Assembly: GCA_008692225.1 (NCBI GenBank)
Contig: VICG01000003.1
Coordinates: 489,501-553,500 of the forward strand
Origin: Monilinia fructicola
Taxonomy: Eukaryota; Ascomycota; Leotiomycetes; Helotiales; Sclerotiniaceae
Length of the DNA stretch: 64,000 nt
Reading direction: 5' to 3'
Below the pieces are notes generated by a model that was not told the origin of the DNA, searched no databases, and saw nothing but the letters and a program-made list of their open reading frames with translations. The position numbers and the translations under genes were made by a program. This document shows positions 47,809 through 59,510 of the stretch, piece by piece (the first letter of the stretch is position 1; each line of letters starts with the position of its first letter).

Positions 47809-48693
47809 CTAAACCCTCCTATCGGCCTTCTTTGTGGTCTCTTCCGAAACCTTCTTCTTCTCCTTCAACGCTGGTAATCCGAAAAACCTTGCTCACGCCT
47901 CCCTTAACCTTATTCCATCTCCCAAACTCTATCTGTGGAGTCCAAGTAAGCGCTCCAACCCCATGGTTGCACATTATAATGAACTTTCAATACTACTCCT
48001 TTTGTCGAGGCGAGTTTGCCGCCCGGTTGTGTAATTTGGTATTTAGCCTTTTGGTTTTTGAGTTTAAGAATACCTCTGTAGGAATCTTGCGTTAGTATAT
48101 CTTATACAGTGTACATGTCGAGAGAGGTAAAGGAAGGGGAAAAGTAAAAAGGGGTGAACCAACCTCGAAGGATCAATACTCTTCCCCTTAGAACTCTTAA
48201 CCAATTTCTTCATTGCAGCCGGTCCAATATTTTGCAAATGATCTGCACTTGGATTTGTAATAATCGTATCCCAGATCACTGCCTCGTTATCTAACGTGGC
48301 CGGTTCGGAGGAATTGGAGGGCCACGATGCGGATACATAGACAAATATTTGCTTGGTATTCCAGTTGAAGAGGGAGGAGAAATCGGCATTGAGAGAAAAT
48401 CGGATGTGGGCATATTCTTCCTTCTTCGTAGAGTAGTAATGTGGACGTCCTTTTACACTGGGGGAACAGATGGTTAGTTTGGTTTGGCGCGTGAAGATGA
48501 GGAGCGGGAATTGGTGAGAGAATGGAGGGGATAGGCAGGAATGAACATACACTTGGATATCTTTAACTTCAAGCTGAGCACTAGGTGTCCTAGGCGAAAT
48601 GAAGTCCGTACATGCGATCAAAGCCGCGACAGCGAAAGCCACTGTGGTGAAGAAGCCAAAGACATTCTGAATGCGTACGATTGAGGAGTGCAT
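47809..48693 (-). CDS. SPC3: Signal peptidase complex subunit 3 (SPC22/23), two frameshifts
   Basis: Subunit of the ER signal peptidase that removes signal peptides; Spc3 is essential in yeast. Minus-strand exons: 48693-48551, 48457-48164, 48075-47809; 233 aa after correction. MHSSIVRIQNVFGFFTTVAFAVAALIA is the N-terminal cytosolic stub plus signal-anchor typical of the family. The lumenal part has RFSLNADFSSLFNWNTKQIFVY, SEPATLDNEAVIWDTII and GILKLKNQKAKYQI. In the last exon two runs carry one base too many: four C on the plus strand at 47959-47962 (NVQPW|VGALTW) and five A at 47882-47886 (SKVF|GLPALKEKKK). As written the protein ends early. With both corrected it ends in a lysine-rich tail at TAG 47811-47809. 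Errors in the assembly are likelier than loss of an essential gene. Confidence 0.9.
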
Positions 48694-49461
48694 GATTGCT
48701 TTGCGTGCAATTGAAAGATAGTGTAAATGGAATTAGATCTTTGAACTACATGCGACGTGGTGGTTCCAATTCAAGTTGTTGGCAATAGAAGTTCCGTTGA
48801 ATCAAGACGGTATTGATACCCACCCACGGATACCAAATCCCAGCTACTTGTAGATATGTGATGTGGTTAATGATATTTATCGCAATCTGGACTTTCGGAT
48901 TTAACACGTCTCAATCTGAAAGCTTCAAAGGGAGCTAAATTAGCGTATTGTGGGGTAAGAGTGTGGCTGAAACTTCCAAGGTTCTATGATGTGGCACTGA
49001 TATAAAAGGCTTGTGGGAGTATATATTGAATGTTCGATATTGAAGATGTATGAAGAAAAACCTCATATGATTTGAGGAGTATATAAGTGTATCGAGTGTG
49101 AAAATTCATCTGTCGCTCATTCAACAACTGTCCACCTCAAGAAGAAGAAATGAGAAAACAAATTGGTATCGCCAAAACCCAATCCATCCTCTCCATAGCT
49201 ATGAAAGAATCCAAATGGTATCCTGCAGAATTATTCATGATTCATTAAAATGTCTCTCCATAACTTTCGGCATAGAGTCAAGCTTTCTGTTATTTATCCT
49301 CCCTCCATTGTCTTTAAGATATTAATCACCTCCGTCTCATCCTTTCGTGCATCAAATCCTGATATATCACCATCCCCAACTCTTTAACTCTCCAACACCA
49401 GACCAATTTATACTGTCGCCTCATGGACTATAAACACATGAGAAACTCAGACATGCCCCAT
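48694..49461. other. Intergenic, SPC3 promoter and PMP3 3' flank
   Basis: No gene supported. Holds the upstream region of SPC3 and the 3' end of the neighbouring PMP3-type gene, both on the minus strand. Confidence 0.5.
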
Positions 49462-49893
49462 CTAATTCGTAGGTTCAACGATCGTACCGTAACCTCCACC
49501 TTGTACACGGTCGGAATAGATTCCGGGTGCTCGGGCGGCTTGGAACCTTCCTTCTCTAGCTGCTTCGCGTCGTTCATAATACACATATTCGATATAGAAT
49601 GCGTGGATATGTCCGGGTATGTACCTGTTGATTTGTTAGCATCTAGCTCTGGGTGAAGGGAAGAAGCAGTGAAGTGGTGAACGGGGTAGAAGTGAATGCG
49701 ATATATGTACCCAAGTAAAGTTAAACAGATGTTGATTAAAAGATCAGGTCCGCATCCTGATACTAAAAAGACCCCGACTGGGGGAAGTAAGATGGTAATG
49801 AGAAGTAAAAGTACTTGAAGATTGTCAGCGCCGATCGAATGCTATCAGGAGATTTTTGAAAAGTGCCAACTCACTCAGTGAAATCACACCCAT
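49462..49893 (-). CDS. PMP3/SNA-family small membrane proteolipid (UPF0057)
   Basis: A 94-aa gene hidden in three short exons, 49893-49875, 49813-49711 and 49624-49462, with GT-AG introns in consistent phase. Two hydrophobic segments, LILLLLITILLPPVGVFLV and LLINICLTLLGYIPGHIHAFY, are joined by SGCGPD, the hallmark of the PMP3 family (plasma-membrane proteolipids linked to salt tolerance and membrane potential in yeast). The family normally ends near the second helix. Here a 40-residue hydrophilic tail follows (EYVYYERREAAREG ... RAPGIYSDRVQ), as in the longer filamentous-fungal members I know of. No single ORF longer than an exon exists, so it is easy to miss. Confidence 0.9.
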
Positions 49894-52800
49894 ATTTGTA
49901 GATATATCTTCAAATACGTCTAATCAAATGTTTATGAATTTCTTGATGTTTTCAATCAAATATCTCTTCAAAAGTTTGTTGTATATTTGGAGATTTGTAT
50001 CATCAGATGGAGAAAATTGTCTTGGAAGATGGGGTGGTAGGCATTCCCATTTTAAAGGATGCGAAAGCTAGAGGAAGATCTTGGAATTGCCTCGTTCGCT
50101 TAAATGAGTGACGTATGGTATGCTAGTCCTTGCAACATCAACACCCAACATCAGGATTCAGGTACTTCGATAACTGGTTTCTTTTTATAGTATAGTATAG
50201 TATAGTAAATATAATTCTCCTGTTTTACAACTTGTCTTGAATTTGAAAGATTCTTACACGACTGTTGTTGGCTTTGCTTTGACTTTTGAGTGTTGTGATT
50301 TCCTTTCTGTTGATACTCAATTCGTCGAGGATGTAAGATTGTCAAATGGTCAGGTCGATCAAGTCGTCATAATATTACAATTATGTATACTCCGTACAGT
50401 ATTAGCTACCTAGGTAAATACCTGAAAGTTCCAGGTACAGACAATGCATGCAGTGAGTCACATTTCACTGTTGCGAACGTTGTCCTTCAGCCAACAGAAT
50501 AAGCCAGCCACTTATGTAAGGTTGACTCCCCATGTCACGAAATGCATGAACGCGTGGACTAAGAAGAAAAGAAGAACATTCGATGCAGGGGTATCGCACG
50601 TGCTCAATCGTATCATTTTTCTTTACCAAGTAGTATACAAATATCAGGTTAGTCTTGTTGTATTACACAGCGTTTTTCACGTCGTGGAAGGCAGAATTGG
50701 GTAGAACTATACTTTAGAGGCTGGGTTACATGCGTGACTTCGTTGCCGAAGATTGGCTGCATTGCCGTCACTGCAGATTGGGGAGTCCCAATAGCATGTG
50801 TAAGCCAAGACACAAAACATTTACTCTCTAGGTAGGTCTAAAAACTGGCCCTTACTTCTATGGCAATGAAGGTAATGCTCTGATTGGACAATAATACATC
50901 GCATTATTCGCCGTCTAATAAGGTCAAAGGCCGACTCGCATATTAGTTGATAGAAAAGCTGGAATATACGAGATAATTTACGCGAGTACTCTCAATGACT
51001 TACTCGCAAAATCATTGACTTCCTCCTACAACTTTGATATTTACTGCTCTCAAGTTGGAATCTTATGATATCAAGAATGGAAATGTAAGAACGAAGTGCT
51101 CTTTGAACCAAACCCTAAGACTGAACGCTAGCAGCAACTTAACTCCATAAAATATAGATAGCCTGTGCTGTATCGGTACTATTCGTTCAGATATTCAAGA
51201 TATCCTATAGCTATTTCAACTCCCTGCCTCAACTATCCCGAGAACTTCCAACAAAATTCTAACCTTGGTCCGCAGCTCGATATGATTTAGTATACTGTTC
51301 AAATTGGCCGGGCCAGATGGCCTACTATCAAATTTTTCACCGATAGTGAAGACTCTCCGCAGTGCTTTTCCAACATAGGAAAAGATCTTGAGTTCTCACT
51401 TTCGCAAAAGTAACAGTCACACATCTGACAATAGCTTGCCATTTAAGCTCGTTCATGCCTAGAATGAGATTTCAGTGGTCATCCCGTGATAGATTGAAAT
51501 CAGGACCCCTGAAGATTCGATCCAGTCAAGATATAAATATATACTAAAATTATTGCACTAATTTTTTCCTTCCTAATCTTTCATATTAAATCATGAGAAC
51601 TGGTATTGGCTGGATTTTGATTCGATTAACATGGATTGGACGGGGCATTGAGTTTCTAATTGCTATGATCTCTCGGGATAGCTTCCAATGATCCTGTTAC
51701 AAGAGCAGAGGTATATACCTCTTGTAAAAGTAAAACCTTTCCATGTCGCTTAACCTCCCTTTCCTAACCCAAGATATTTCCAATCCTTCTAAACCCTCTC
51801 TCACCTTCTCCCCTCATTTAAAAAGGCAAGCGTAGTATATCCAACCTATCCATCTATCCCCCCAAGACCCTTCCCAGGACTCACAAGTATGCCCGTCTCA
51901 ACAAGCCCTTTACATTATCTTCTCCTCACACGTCTCAATGGCTATACAATTTCGTAAAGAGGGCGAATCCCTTGGCAGTACGCATATATCCGATTCCACA
52001 GTACTCAAATGCTTACATGGCAAAACCACAGCTTTTGGCAATTTGCGTCTTAAGATATATGATGATAGACAGAAGTGAGAAAACAGATGAAGAGTGCGAT
52101 TTGTAAATAGTCGTTCAAGATATAAATTTGTATAAAAATTCGCAATGAGACCGTCGTCTAGGACACGTCAATCTCGCGAAAAGATCAGAAAGCCCTTTTA
52201 GTACGTTAGTTCAAGAACCTCCAATGCATATATGGAATCCTGACTATTAGATTAGCGAGAAAGTCCCACCCATGGAGGAAAGCTCACGAGGATGAGAATG
52301 GACATCGAAAGCAGCCGATCTAACCCTGCTGCCCGTAATCCTCACACCTGCTTGAAACCGCATGCGCTTTACTAGTACTCGTCAGGCTTTTCACACTTCG
52401 AACACCACAAACTGATGGAAGTGCACTAGCGAACTCCCACCCTTCGCTGCGTTCAAATACAACAATGCAAATAACGCATGAGGAGTATAATGCAATCCTT
52501 TTGATCTACAAAATACCATCAATTCTCGAACAGCCGACGTTGAGTACGAACGCCCAGTGTAATTTTGCAGATTAGGCATTGATAGCGCCTTCATACTTGA
52601 AGAATCCGGTGCATTGTACTAGGCTGTGATTATAATCTCAAAGATAGAGCTAGATTGTGAGGTACGTCGTGCAACAAAAGAGGTAATAATGAACTGTGGC
52701 TGTGCCGGGATTGGGTAAAAGGGGGGCTCCACCTGTCTCGTTACTTTTAACTTCGCTCGCATGTTGTAGCAGATATTGAGAGAGAACTAGGGTGAGGAGG

Positions 52801-53994
52801 AGAACGAGTTACTCCAAAAAGGAAAGGGTGTGTTTAAACTATCTTCAGGATCACAAATGGAATAGATCAAGCCATCGAGAGCAGTCATTGCTCCTGCGCG
52901 AAGCTGAAGGAATGGACATGGTTTTTGTGATATGGGAATACGCGGATGGAAATACTGGTTGAAAAACGAGAAGACGGAAAGAAGAAGATAAGTTCCTCCT
53001 AGTCTAGTTATACAGGATAGTTTAGCTCATGTTTTTTTCACTCATTCACCCATTCTTGATGCCGAAGCCCGCTCAAAAATGAAAAGAGGTACATTTAAGA
53101 CGGAGAAACAATCGAGGAATCGAATGATGAGCAGTTGTCCCACATACCTTCTCACCAAAGCTTCCCATTGCCTCCTTCCAAATCCCAAGCAAAGGCGCTC
53201 TAATAATCTATTTCCCCTTAACATCATATCGATATCTGCCTCCTCATCCAGTTCAAATTGGCTACCAACTATTTCAGAATTGATCTGAGCACCTCTGCGT
53301 TAGATGCTGCTCGTACTAGTAAGTCACTCGACATTTAGTTATTTTTCGTCCCCGTCATCATTCAAGATGTATTGATTAGGCAGAGCCAGTGGAGATTTGT
53401 AAAGCGAAATACAAAATATCTTAGAGAAGAGTAGGAGCCGCTCAAACAGGAAGTTTGCGGTATTCATGTAGATGGATTATGGAGCGGTGAGATAGGCAGA
53501 CATTGGGCGTAACGTGAAAGCCAAATCTTGGACATCCGAACTCTTGTTGGAAACTAGGCCGTGTAGGCCGTTCAGATCTTGAGCCAAGGTATATGGGGCT
53601 CGATTTGTACAAGATTTCTATCCTGGCAAAACAAGTCACTTTCAGGTTGATGTATCATGCACGGAAAATTTGAGGCTTACATAATGCCATAATTTGCCAG
53701 ATACGAGTTTCACTTGGTCAGATAGGGGTTTGTTATTTTGTTATTGATTCTTACAACTATGGAATATTATAGGTCATACTTTGAACACCTTGAAGTTATA
53801 GATTAGTCCTCCAATATAAGAGATTCCAACCATTCCCCGTGCTACAGCCTGAAAAAAAATCTAAGGGATTAATAGCTCGGTTTCTTCTCATCATCCACCT
53901 GGTGTAAAAAGCTTACATTTTGTATTCTCCTCTCAGGTTCATGATCATTCATGTCAGATCCATAGAGCCCCCGACTTCTCAACTATATATTCTT
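49894..53994. other. Long intergenic stretch
   Basis: 4.1 kb with no gene I can support. A TATAG repeat lies at about 50188-50206. A minus-strand 67-codon frame at 52391-52594 is isolated. AT-rich throughout. Confidence 0.4.
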
Positions 53995-56450
53995 TCATAG
54001 ATGATGTTGCTTAACGCAACAAGCAGCAATTAGTGCTACTATTGCCGCAAATACAGATACAGCTAGAATCTCACATAAGTCATTCCATACATACATACAT
54101 AGACAGTAGAGCAGAGGAGAAACTGTACATACCATGAGTATAAGACAAACAATTGACATAAACGTTCGTTACGATTTCTCCCAATTTTCCTTCCAAGCCA
54201 CGCACGTACTCGATGTCTGAGAGTGCTCGTTCGATGATCTATCAGGGATCGAGTCGAGTCAGTAATCGAAATTCATAGCCGCAACCTCTCGATCTCTTCT
54301 ACCATAAGAAGAAGCGAAGATGAAAGATGTCACTCACTCGCTCACTGCCCTCCCACCCCTCTAATGCAACCTTCAACCCTCTCTCCAACCCCCACTGCAT
54401 GACACTCCCCGCCACACTCAACCCCACTACTGTCCCCACATTCGCACTCAAGAACAATCCACTACTAGCAATCGCCAGTTCCTCCTGTTCAACCCCCCGC
54501 AGTAAGGCCGATAAAGGTAGCTGAGAGCGCTATTCCATTACCGAAACCTCCAGGGATAATGTATAAGGATTCGAGAAATGAGGTATGACCGTGCCAACGA
54601 AGGAGGAGAAGGGTATATGCTGTTGTTGAGGAGATAGCACCGAGGAGGAGAATGGGTTTATAGGTGCCCGTTCTGGGTTTGAATTAGCGAGGTTAAGGGG
54701 GGGAAAAGGAAGTGGGGGTGTACTTGTGGATAACGTATCCGGTTAGAAGTCCTCCTATTGCGTTTCCGATAACAGATGGCATTAGATGGGCACCAGCTGC
54801 AGTGAAAGATGCGTGCTCGGTGATTTGAAAATAGATCGGGACTAGCATCATCATCTAATTGAATGATTAGTCAGCCTATTAAATCGGCGTCACAACATGC
54901 TGAATACTAAAAACTAAACATACCGCCATCTGCGCGCCAGATTGAAAACCAAGATTAATGTAAGATGTAAGTACATCTCGATTTCTCAATAATCTTAAAG
55001 GAAATATTGGTTCTTTTGCCCAGAATCCTTCAACTAGGATGAATAAACTACCAGTAGCAACCGAGACGCCTAACAATAATAGCACTTTGAGATCGGCTCC
55101 AGGCATTCGATGACCACCGAGATCTAGAACCAGAAGACCGCACACTATCGAGACGGAGAGAAATATCGAGCCTAGAAAATCAATGCGACGTAATTTTGAG
55201 AAGTGCGACTGTTTGTCGATGGCTTGCTGCGGAGAAATTTCGAGTTTCCAGATGACCAGCACCAGGGCTAGAACTGTGGGTGGACATTGTCCTAGGAAGG
55301 ACCTGAAGAATAAACATGTGAGCTTGATATCTATCGCCGATCATTCAGGAAATCTACCATCGCCATCCAACAGTATCAGTTAAAAAGCCCCCAATAGGTC
55401 CACCTAGGGATCTTCCAGTCGTAGCGGCAATATTGACATAACTTCTCCATTTAGCTACTTCTCTAATAGGGACCATGTCTTGTGCATCTGGGATTAGCTT
55501 GGAACTAGATGCAAATTTAGAAACAACATACCTGCGATGACGATTGACACGAGACAATTGATACCAGCACCGCCAACACCTGCAACTACTCGACCCACTA
55601 CCACGGCAGGCAGGTTCCATCCTAGTCCACTATCACATGTTAGCTAATCTAATCGCGAAAGACGCATTAGATGATTGATCCTTTTATGAACAGTACAACA
55701 TCCTCACGCTGACTTCTGTGATGCGTTACGGTGTCATATTCCGTTGCACTTGCAATCACACCGGTACCCCCACCATCTCCAAACCCCCTGGTCTCCCTCC
55801 AGCAAGCACGCATCGCAAGCAGAATCTCCGAGAAAGAGCCAGACCTACCAGATTGCACACCCCAGCGCAAAAAACACATAAGAAGCCAAAATCATATCCT
55901 TCCTCCCATAAATATCACTCAATTTCCCATACTACACGCACTCTCGTCAGCAACGACATCCTAAGCGACGGAAGGTTCCCACATCACGAACCAACGATTG
56001 AGTGGCGCACATCGCCAACGTATACGACGAGATCAACCATCCCGCATTCCCCAGATCGCTAAACTCGCTACTGATCGTTCCGCTCGTCGCGAGAACCAAC
56101 GAGCTATCTGCGTTCGCGACAAAGACGCCTGAAGATGCCGCGGGTTAATGAGAGTTGCACAGTGCAAGCGCGAAAAAGCTTAACCTTGATTGGTTATCGA
56201 TAGCCGGGGATCAAAAAGGGGAAAAAACGTGTCGATCTGAAATCTAAAGCGGCATACCTAGAAGAAGAATTGAGATGACGCCTGCGATGTTACGCGAGCC
56301 CTTCCGCGAGGCTCCAGCGACGGACCCTTTGCACGAGAGGGATTCTTCGTCGTTCCGACGAGAAGGAGGGGGGCTGAATCTCGTGACTGTCGGCTTCTGA
56401 GCATCCGAGAGGAGGGGTGTGCGTTCATCGGCCATCGCCACCCGAGACAT
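53995..56450 (-). CDS. MFS transporter, 14-TM drug:H+ antiporter/vacuolar basic amino acid type, one frameshift
   Basis: Ten minus-strand exons: 56450-56258, 56128-55992, 55931-55849, 55629-55532, 55478-55358, 55302-54924, 54854-54724, 54672-54338, 54238-54133, 54062-53995; 549 aa. All joins are GT-AG. MFS signatures: NADSSLVLATSGTISSEF in helix 1, GKLSDIYGRKDMIL (motif A), GRVVAGVGGAGINCLVSIVIAD, then SLGGPIGGFLTDTVGWRW (motif C region). The hydrophilic N-terminus contains ERTPLLSD, an acidic dileucine signal of the kind that sends proteins to the vacuole, so a Vba-like vacuolar exporter is a reasonable inference. Substrate unknown. Six C on the plus strand at 54493-54498 should be five: GLTAG then continues VEQEELAIASSG; as written it stops there. 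Confidence 0.87.
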
Positions 56451-58040
56451 TTCACCGACGACAATTGGTATGTTTAGCCTTTGAGAAGCGATGACGATGA
56501 TGCGAAGGAAATGGTGCAATCTTCATTTATGGGGATGAGGGGGGGTAGTGCGGGATATATAAAGTATGCGACATGTCCCCAACTTCTAACATGAAAACAA
56601 TGCAGTTATCAGACAATCTTTGCGGCCAATGGTTTTTGAAACTCTCGGCGGTGTCAATTAGTGGAGTCACGGACTGGGCAAACATCGCGATATGGCGGGT
56701 GAAAAGGCTATTCTTGCAGATTGCTTGGTATGATGCGCAAAGATTGCTGATGGTCAATGAGAGGTCGAATAAAAGCACGGATGGATACGGGAGAAGTGTT
56801 TGACTACGAGTACGAGGCATCTAGCCAATTCTTAACTATGGTCACCAATCGTTGCCTGACTTGCCTTGATGAGAGGGAATCGAGTCCCGCCGTCACTCCG
56901 GAATAAAAGTTTATCTGTGAAGCATTACTGTACTGTTTTGCTCCGAAGCCAGGGGTTTTCTCCTTGGTGTTACTGCAAACCCCGCAGCATGCGGTAAGAC
57001 GACTAGGAAGACGTCTTATCTCCTGTGGCCCGTTGTTGGTTCTGCATCAGGAATACACCGCTTTATAATAGGCCTTCATATCTTCAGCCCTTATATTACC
57101 GGCACATTTCCGCACTCCATGGTGGTAGGAGGACGGAATACAGTAGGCCGGTGATACTCCATGATTTTCGATGTCATCCATTAAGAATAGTCAATACATG
57201 GAGGTCCTGCAAAAGATCATCCCAGCAGATGCTATCAGGCCTGCGGAGCCAAAGTGCATACCTCAAAGGTATCATTTATCACTTGCATGAAGCTTGCCAA
57301 CACACCTCCATGGAAGGGATACGGGAAAATTAGCAGGGCATGGCTTTGTTTGAGGAACGTCCTCTCCAATTTTAAGAGATCACGACGTTGGGGCCAAAGA
57401 AGTATGGCCAGCTTACCCACCAGAATGGTATTTTGTTACCTCATTTTGAGATTGAGAATAGCCTGATGAAGTTGATAGTGCAGCTGGCTGAATGGAAGGA
57501 TATTTCATCAAGCGTAACCCGAATTGAAGATATTCCTAGAGGATCCATGTAGAGGGGAAATAACGGATTGGCTTGAAATAGAGCAATATACAAGTAGATC
57601 ATAAAAGTTTATCAACTGTCTTCTTGAATTATGATAGAATCTATAACTATGGAGTAAGTACCAGAAACATTACTCAGCTACTTTATCCTCATAAGCTTCA
57701 AATTTAAACCAGTGAAATGTATGATATCAGTGAGTGTGAATAATGGGCAACGTCCGAGCCTATGTAACAATGTTTTGGTACCAAAAGATTTGACAAACTG
57801 ATAGGCTGGCTCGCCAGTGTTCAAGAGTAAAGGCTCCATGATTCCGTGGTATTTTTCGTTGCTTCGTAATGAAAGGATAAATATTGAATATTGAAAAATT
57901 GACGAGTTTTAATTTTGTACCTTTCTTAACTACAACGTTAGCGGAAACGCTTCCCTCCCAAAGTCATCCAAAAACTCCATATTGAATCCTTGTGTGACCC
58001 TTATGCAACGCCGACCAAATGCAAAAAGCCCGTGGTATAT
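56451..58040. other. Intergenic with possible gene relic
   Basis: No intact gene. On the plus strand, 57190-57550 has protein-like pieces in different frames (EVLQKIIPADAIRPAEPKC, then KYGQLTHQNGILLPHFEIEN) broken by stops. Could be a decayed gene; no family recognised. Confidence 0.3.
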
Positions 58041-58958
58041 TCAATCCCTTAACCATGCCCTTCGTTTCTCTTCCTTTCTTTGTTTTCTTTTCTCCTTGAA
58101 TTGCTTTAGTTCCGCCTTTGATAATTTCTTGCCACTGCGTTCTTCCTTCAAACTTCGGCCATCGTGATTATTTGCCGCAGCATCGACATCGAAGAAAGGC
58201 GTTCATTTGTCTTTTGCTCTTGTTCTCATCGTTGAAATTCTCTGGATTGAGTTCGGCAGCTTGCCAACGTCCTGTGAATCGGTTGAATTGGCCAGTTGCT
58301 GTATAAGCAGCTGCTGGATCTGACCCGACAGCAGTTGGCTCTTCGACGGTAGGTGATTGGGCATACCAGGCAGTTGGATCATAATCTCCATGGATTGCGG
58401 GATCATAGCCACCAGCCGGGCGAGGCGTTGGAATGCTTTCTGTAGTAGCAACATCAGACTTCACGCATGGTACACCTGGAGGACCAGGTTGAGAAACTTC
58501 GGGAACACGTGGGTTATCCCATTGCGTAGCTCCGGTAAAGCGATTGTAGAAGTAGAAAGCTTGATTTGCCTCATCCCAAACTGGTGCCCAACCATCATCT
58601 TCTTGAATTGCAGCCGGAGGTTGTTCGTTAGGAAGTGGTGGGAGAGGTTCTTCTGGCAAAGGTGGAGCATCTGCAGTGGCATTGTTTTCTGATAAATCGT
58701 TCTCCCCATTCTGGTTTTCAATCAAATTCGATTCATTACCAGAAATGATGACTTCTCCCTCCGAAGCTGTCGATGGGTTGTTAGAGGTCGCATTGTTTTT
58801 CGAATCATCAGATACCGTGGACTCCTCATCTATCTTTTTATCCCTTACTTGTGTGTTCTCGCTGTTTGGTGAATTCTCGTTGATTGGGACTTTTCGACGT
58901 CGGCACTGGTCAAGTTTGGTGTCTGGGTATCTATTGTACCTGAATCTGGAGCAGACAT
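58041..58958 (-). CDS. WW-domain protein, two frameshifts
   Basis: 305 aa after correction, no introns. The start MSAPDSGTIDTQTPNLTSAD is in a different frame from the main body. It joins if the A run (T run on the plus strand, 58891-58894) has five bases instead of four, giving DVEKVPINENS. A Pro-rich stretch (APPLPEEPLPPLPNEQPP) precedes one WW domain, DDGWAPVWDEANQAFYFYN through WDNPRVP, with two Trp 24 residues apart after the opening Trp. WW domains bind Pro-rich ligands. Near the end, three A on the plus strand at 58196-58198 should be two. The protein then ends NAFFDVDAAANNHDGRSL and a basic helix KAELKQFKEKRKQRKEEKRR to AWLRD, instead of the stop at 58168. Specific function not recognised. 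Confidence 0.8.
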
Positions 58959-59510
58959 ATTGCACTAGATCTATTATGCATCAGAAAGAGCGTTCGACAA
59001 AGGAAATGGGCTGGCCTGCTACAGAAAAATATTTCAGGAATTGTTATGTTAGATTGGTTACAAAATGTTGTGAATGAAATTGATGTCGCAAAGTTCAAGA
59101 TTCATGATCTAGAGGGAAACCTTAGAAGAAATAGACGCTAGAGATGCAAAGATGCCTAAGGTTATAATGGAAGCTTCGATGCTCCTGGCACGTGATTATG
59201 ATAAAGCAACAATCGCAAATCAGATGAGAGAGAAAATAGAAGAAAGATGGGGTTGATTAGAAGTAAATTCATTCCAAGGGTCCACGGGTGTCTTAACACG
59301 TTAGAAGATTCAAAGGAGGGAGAGGAAGAGGAGACACTGAAGGCATGATGATGACTGAATTTTCCATCCAAATTCCAATACAACTATCATGAGAAACCTG
59401 GCTACCACATACTTCTACTGATGTTACATAATTATTTGTTCATCTACAATTAGCTGGGTATTGTTTCATTGTACAATAATGTTACATAAATGCTAATTAT
59501 TCGTTGCTTT
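58959..59510. other. Intergenic, between WW gene and Mmc1-like gene
   Basis: About 550 nt, no gene seen. Promoter of the WW gene and 3' flank of the next minus-strand gene. Confidence 0.5.
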
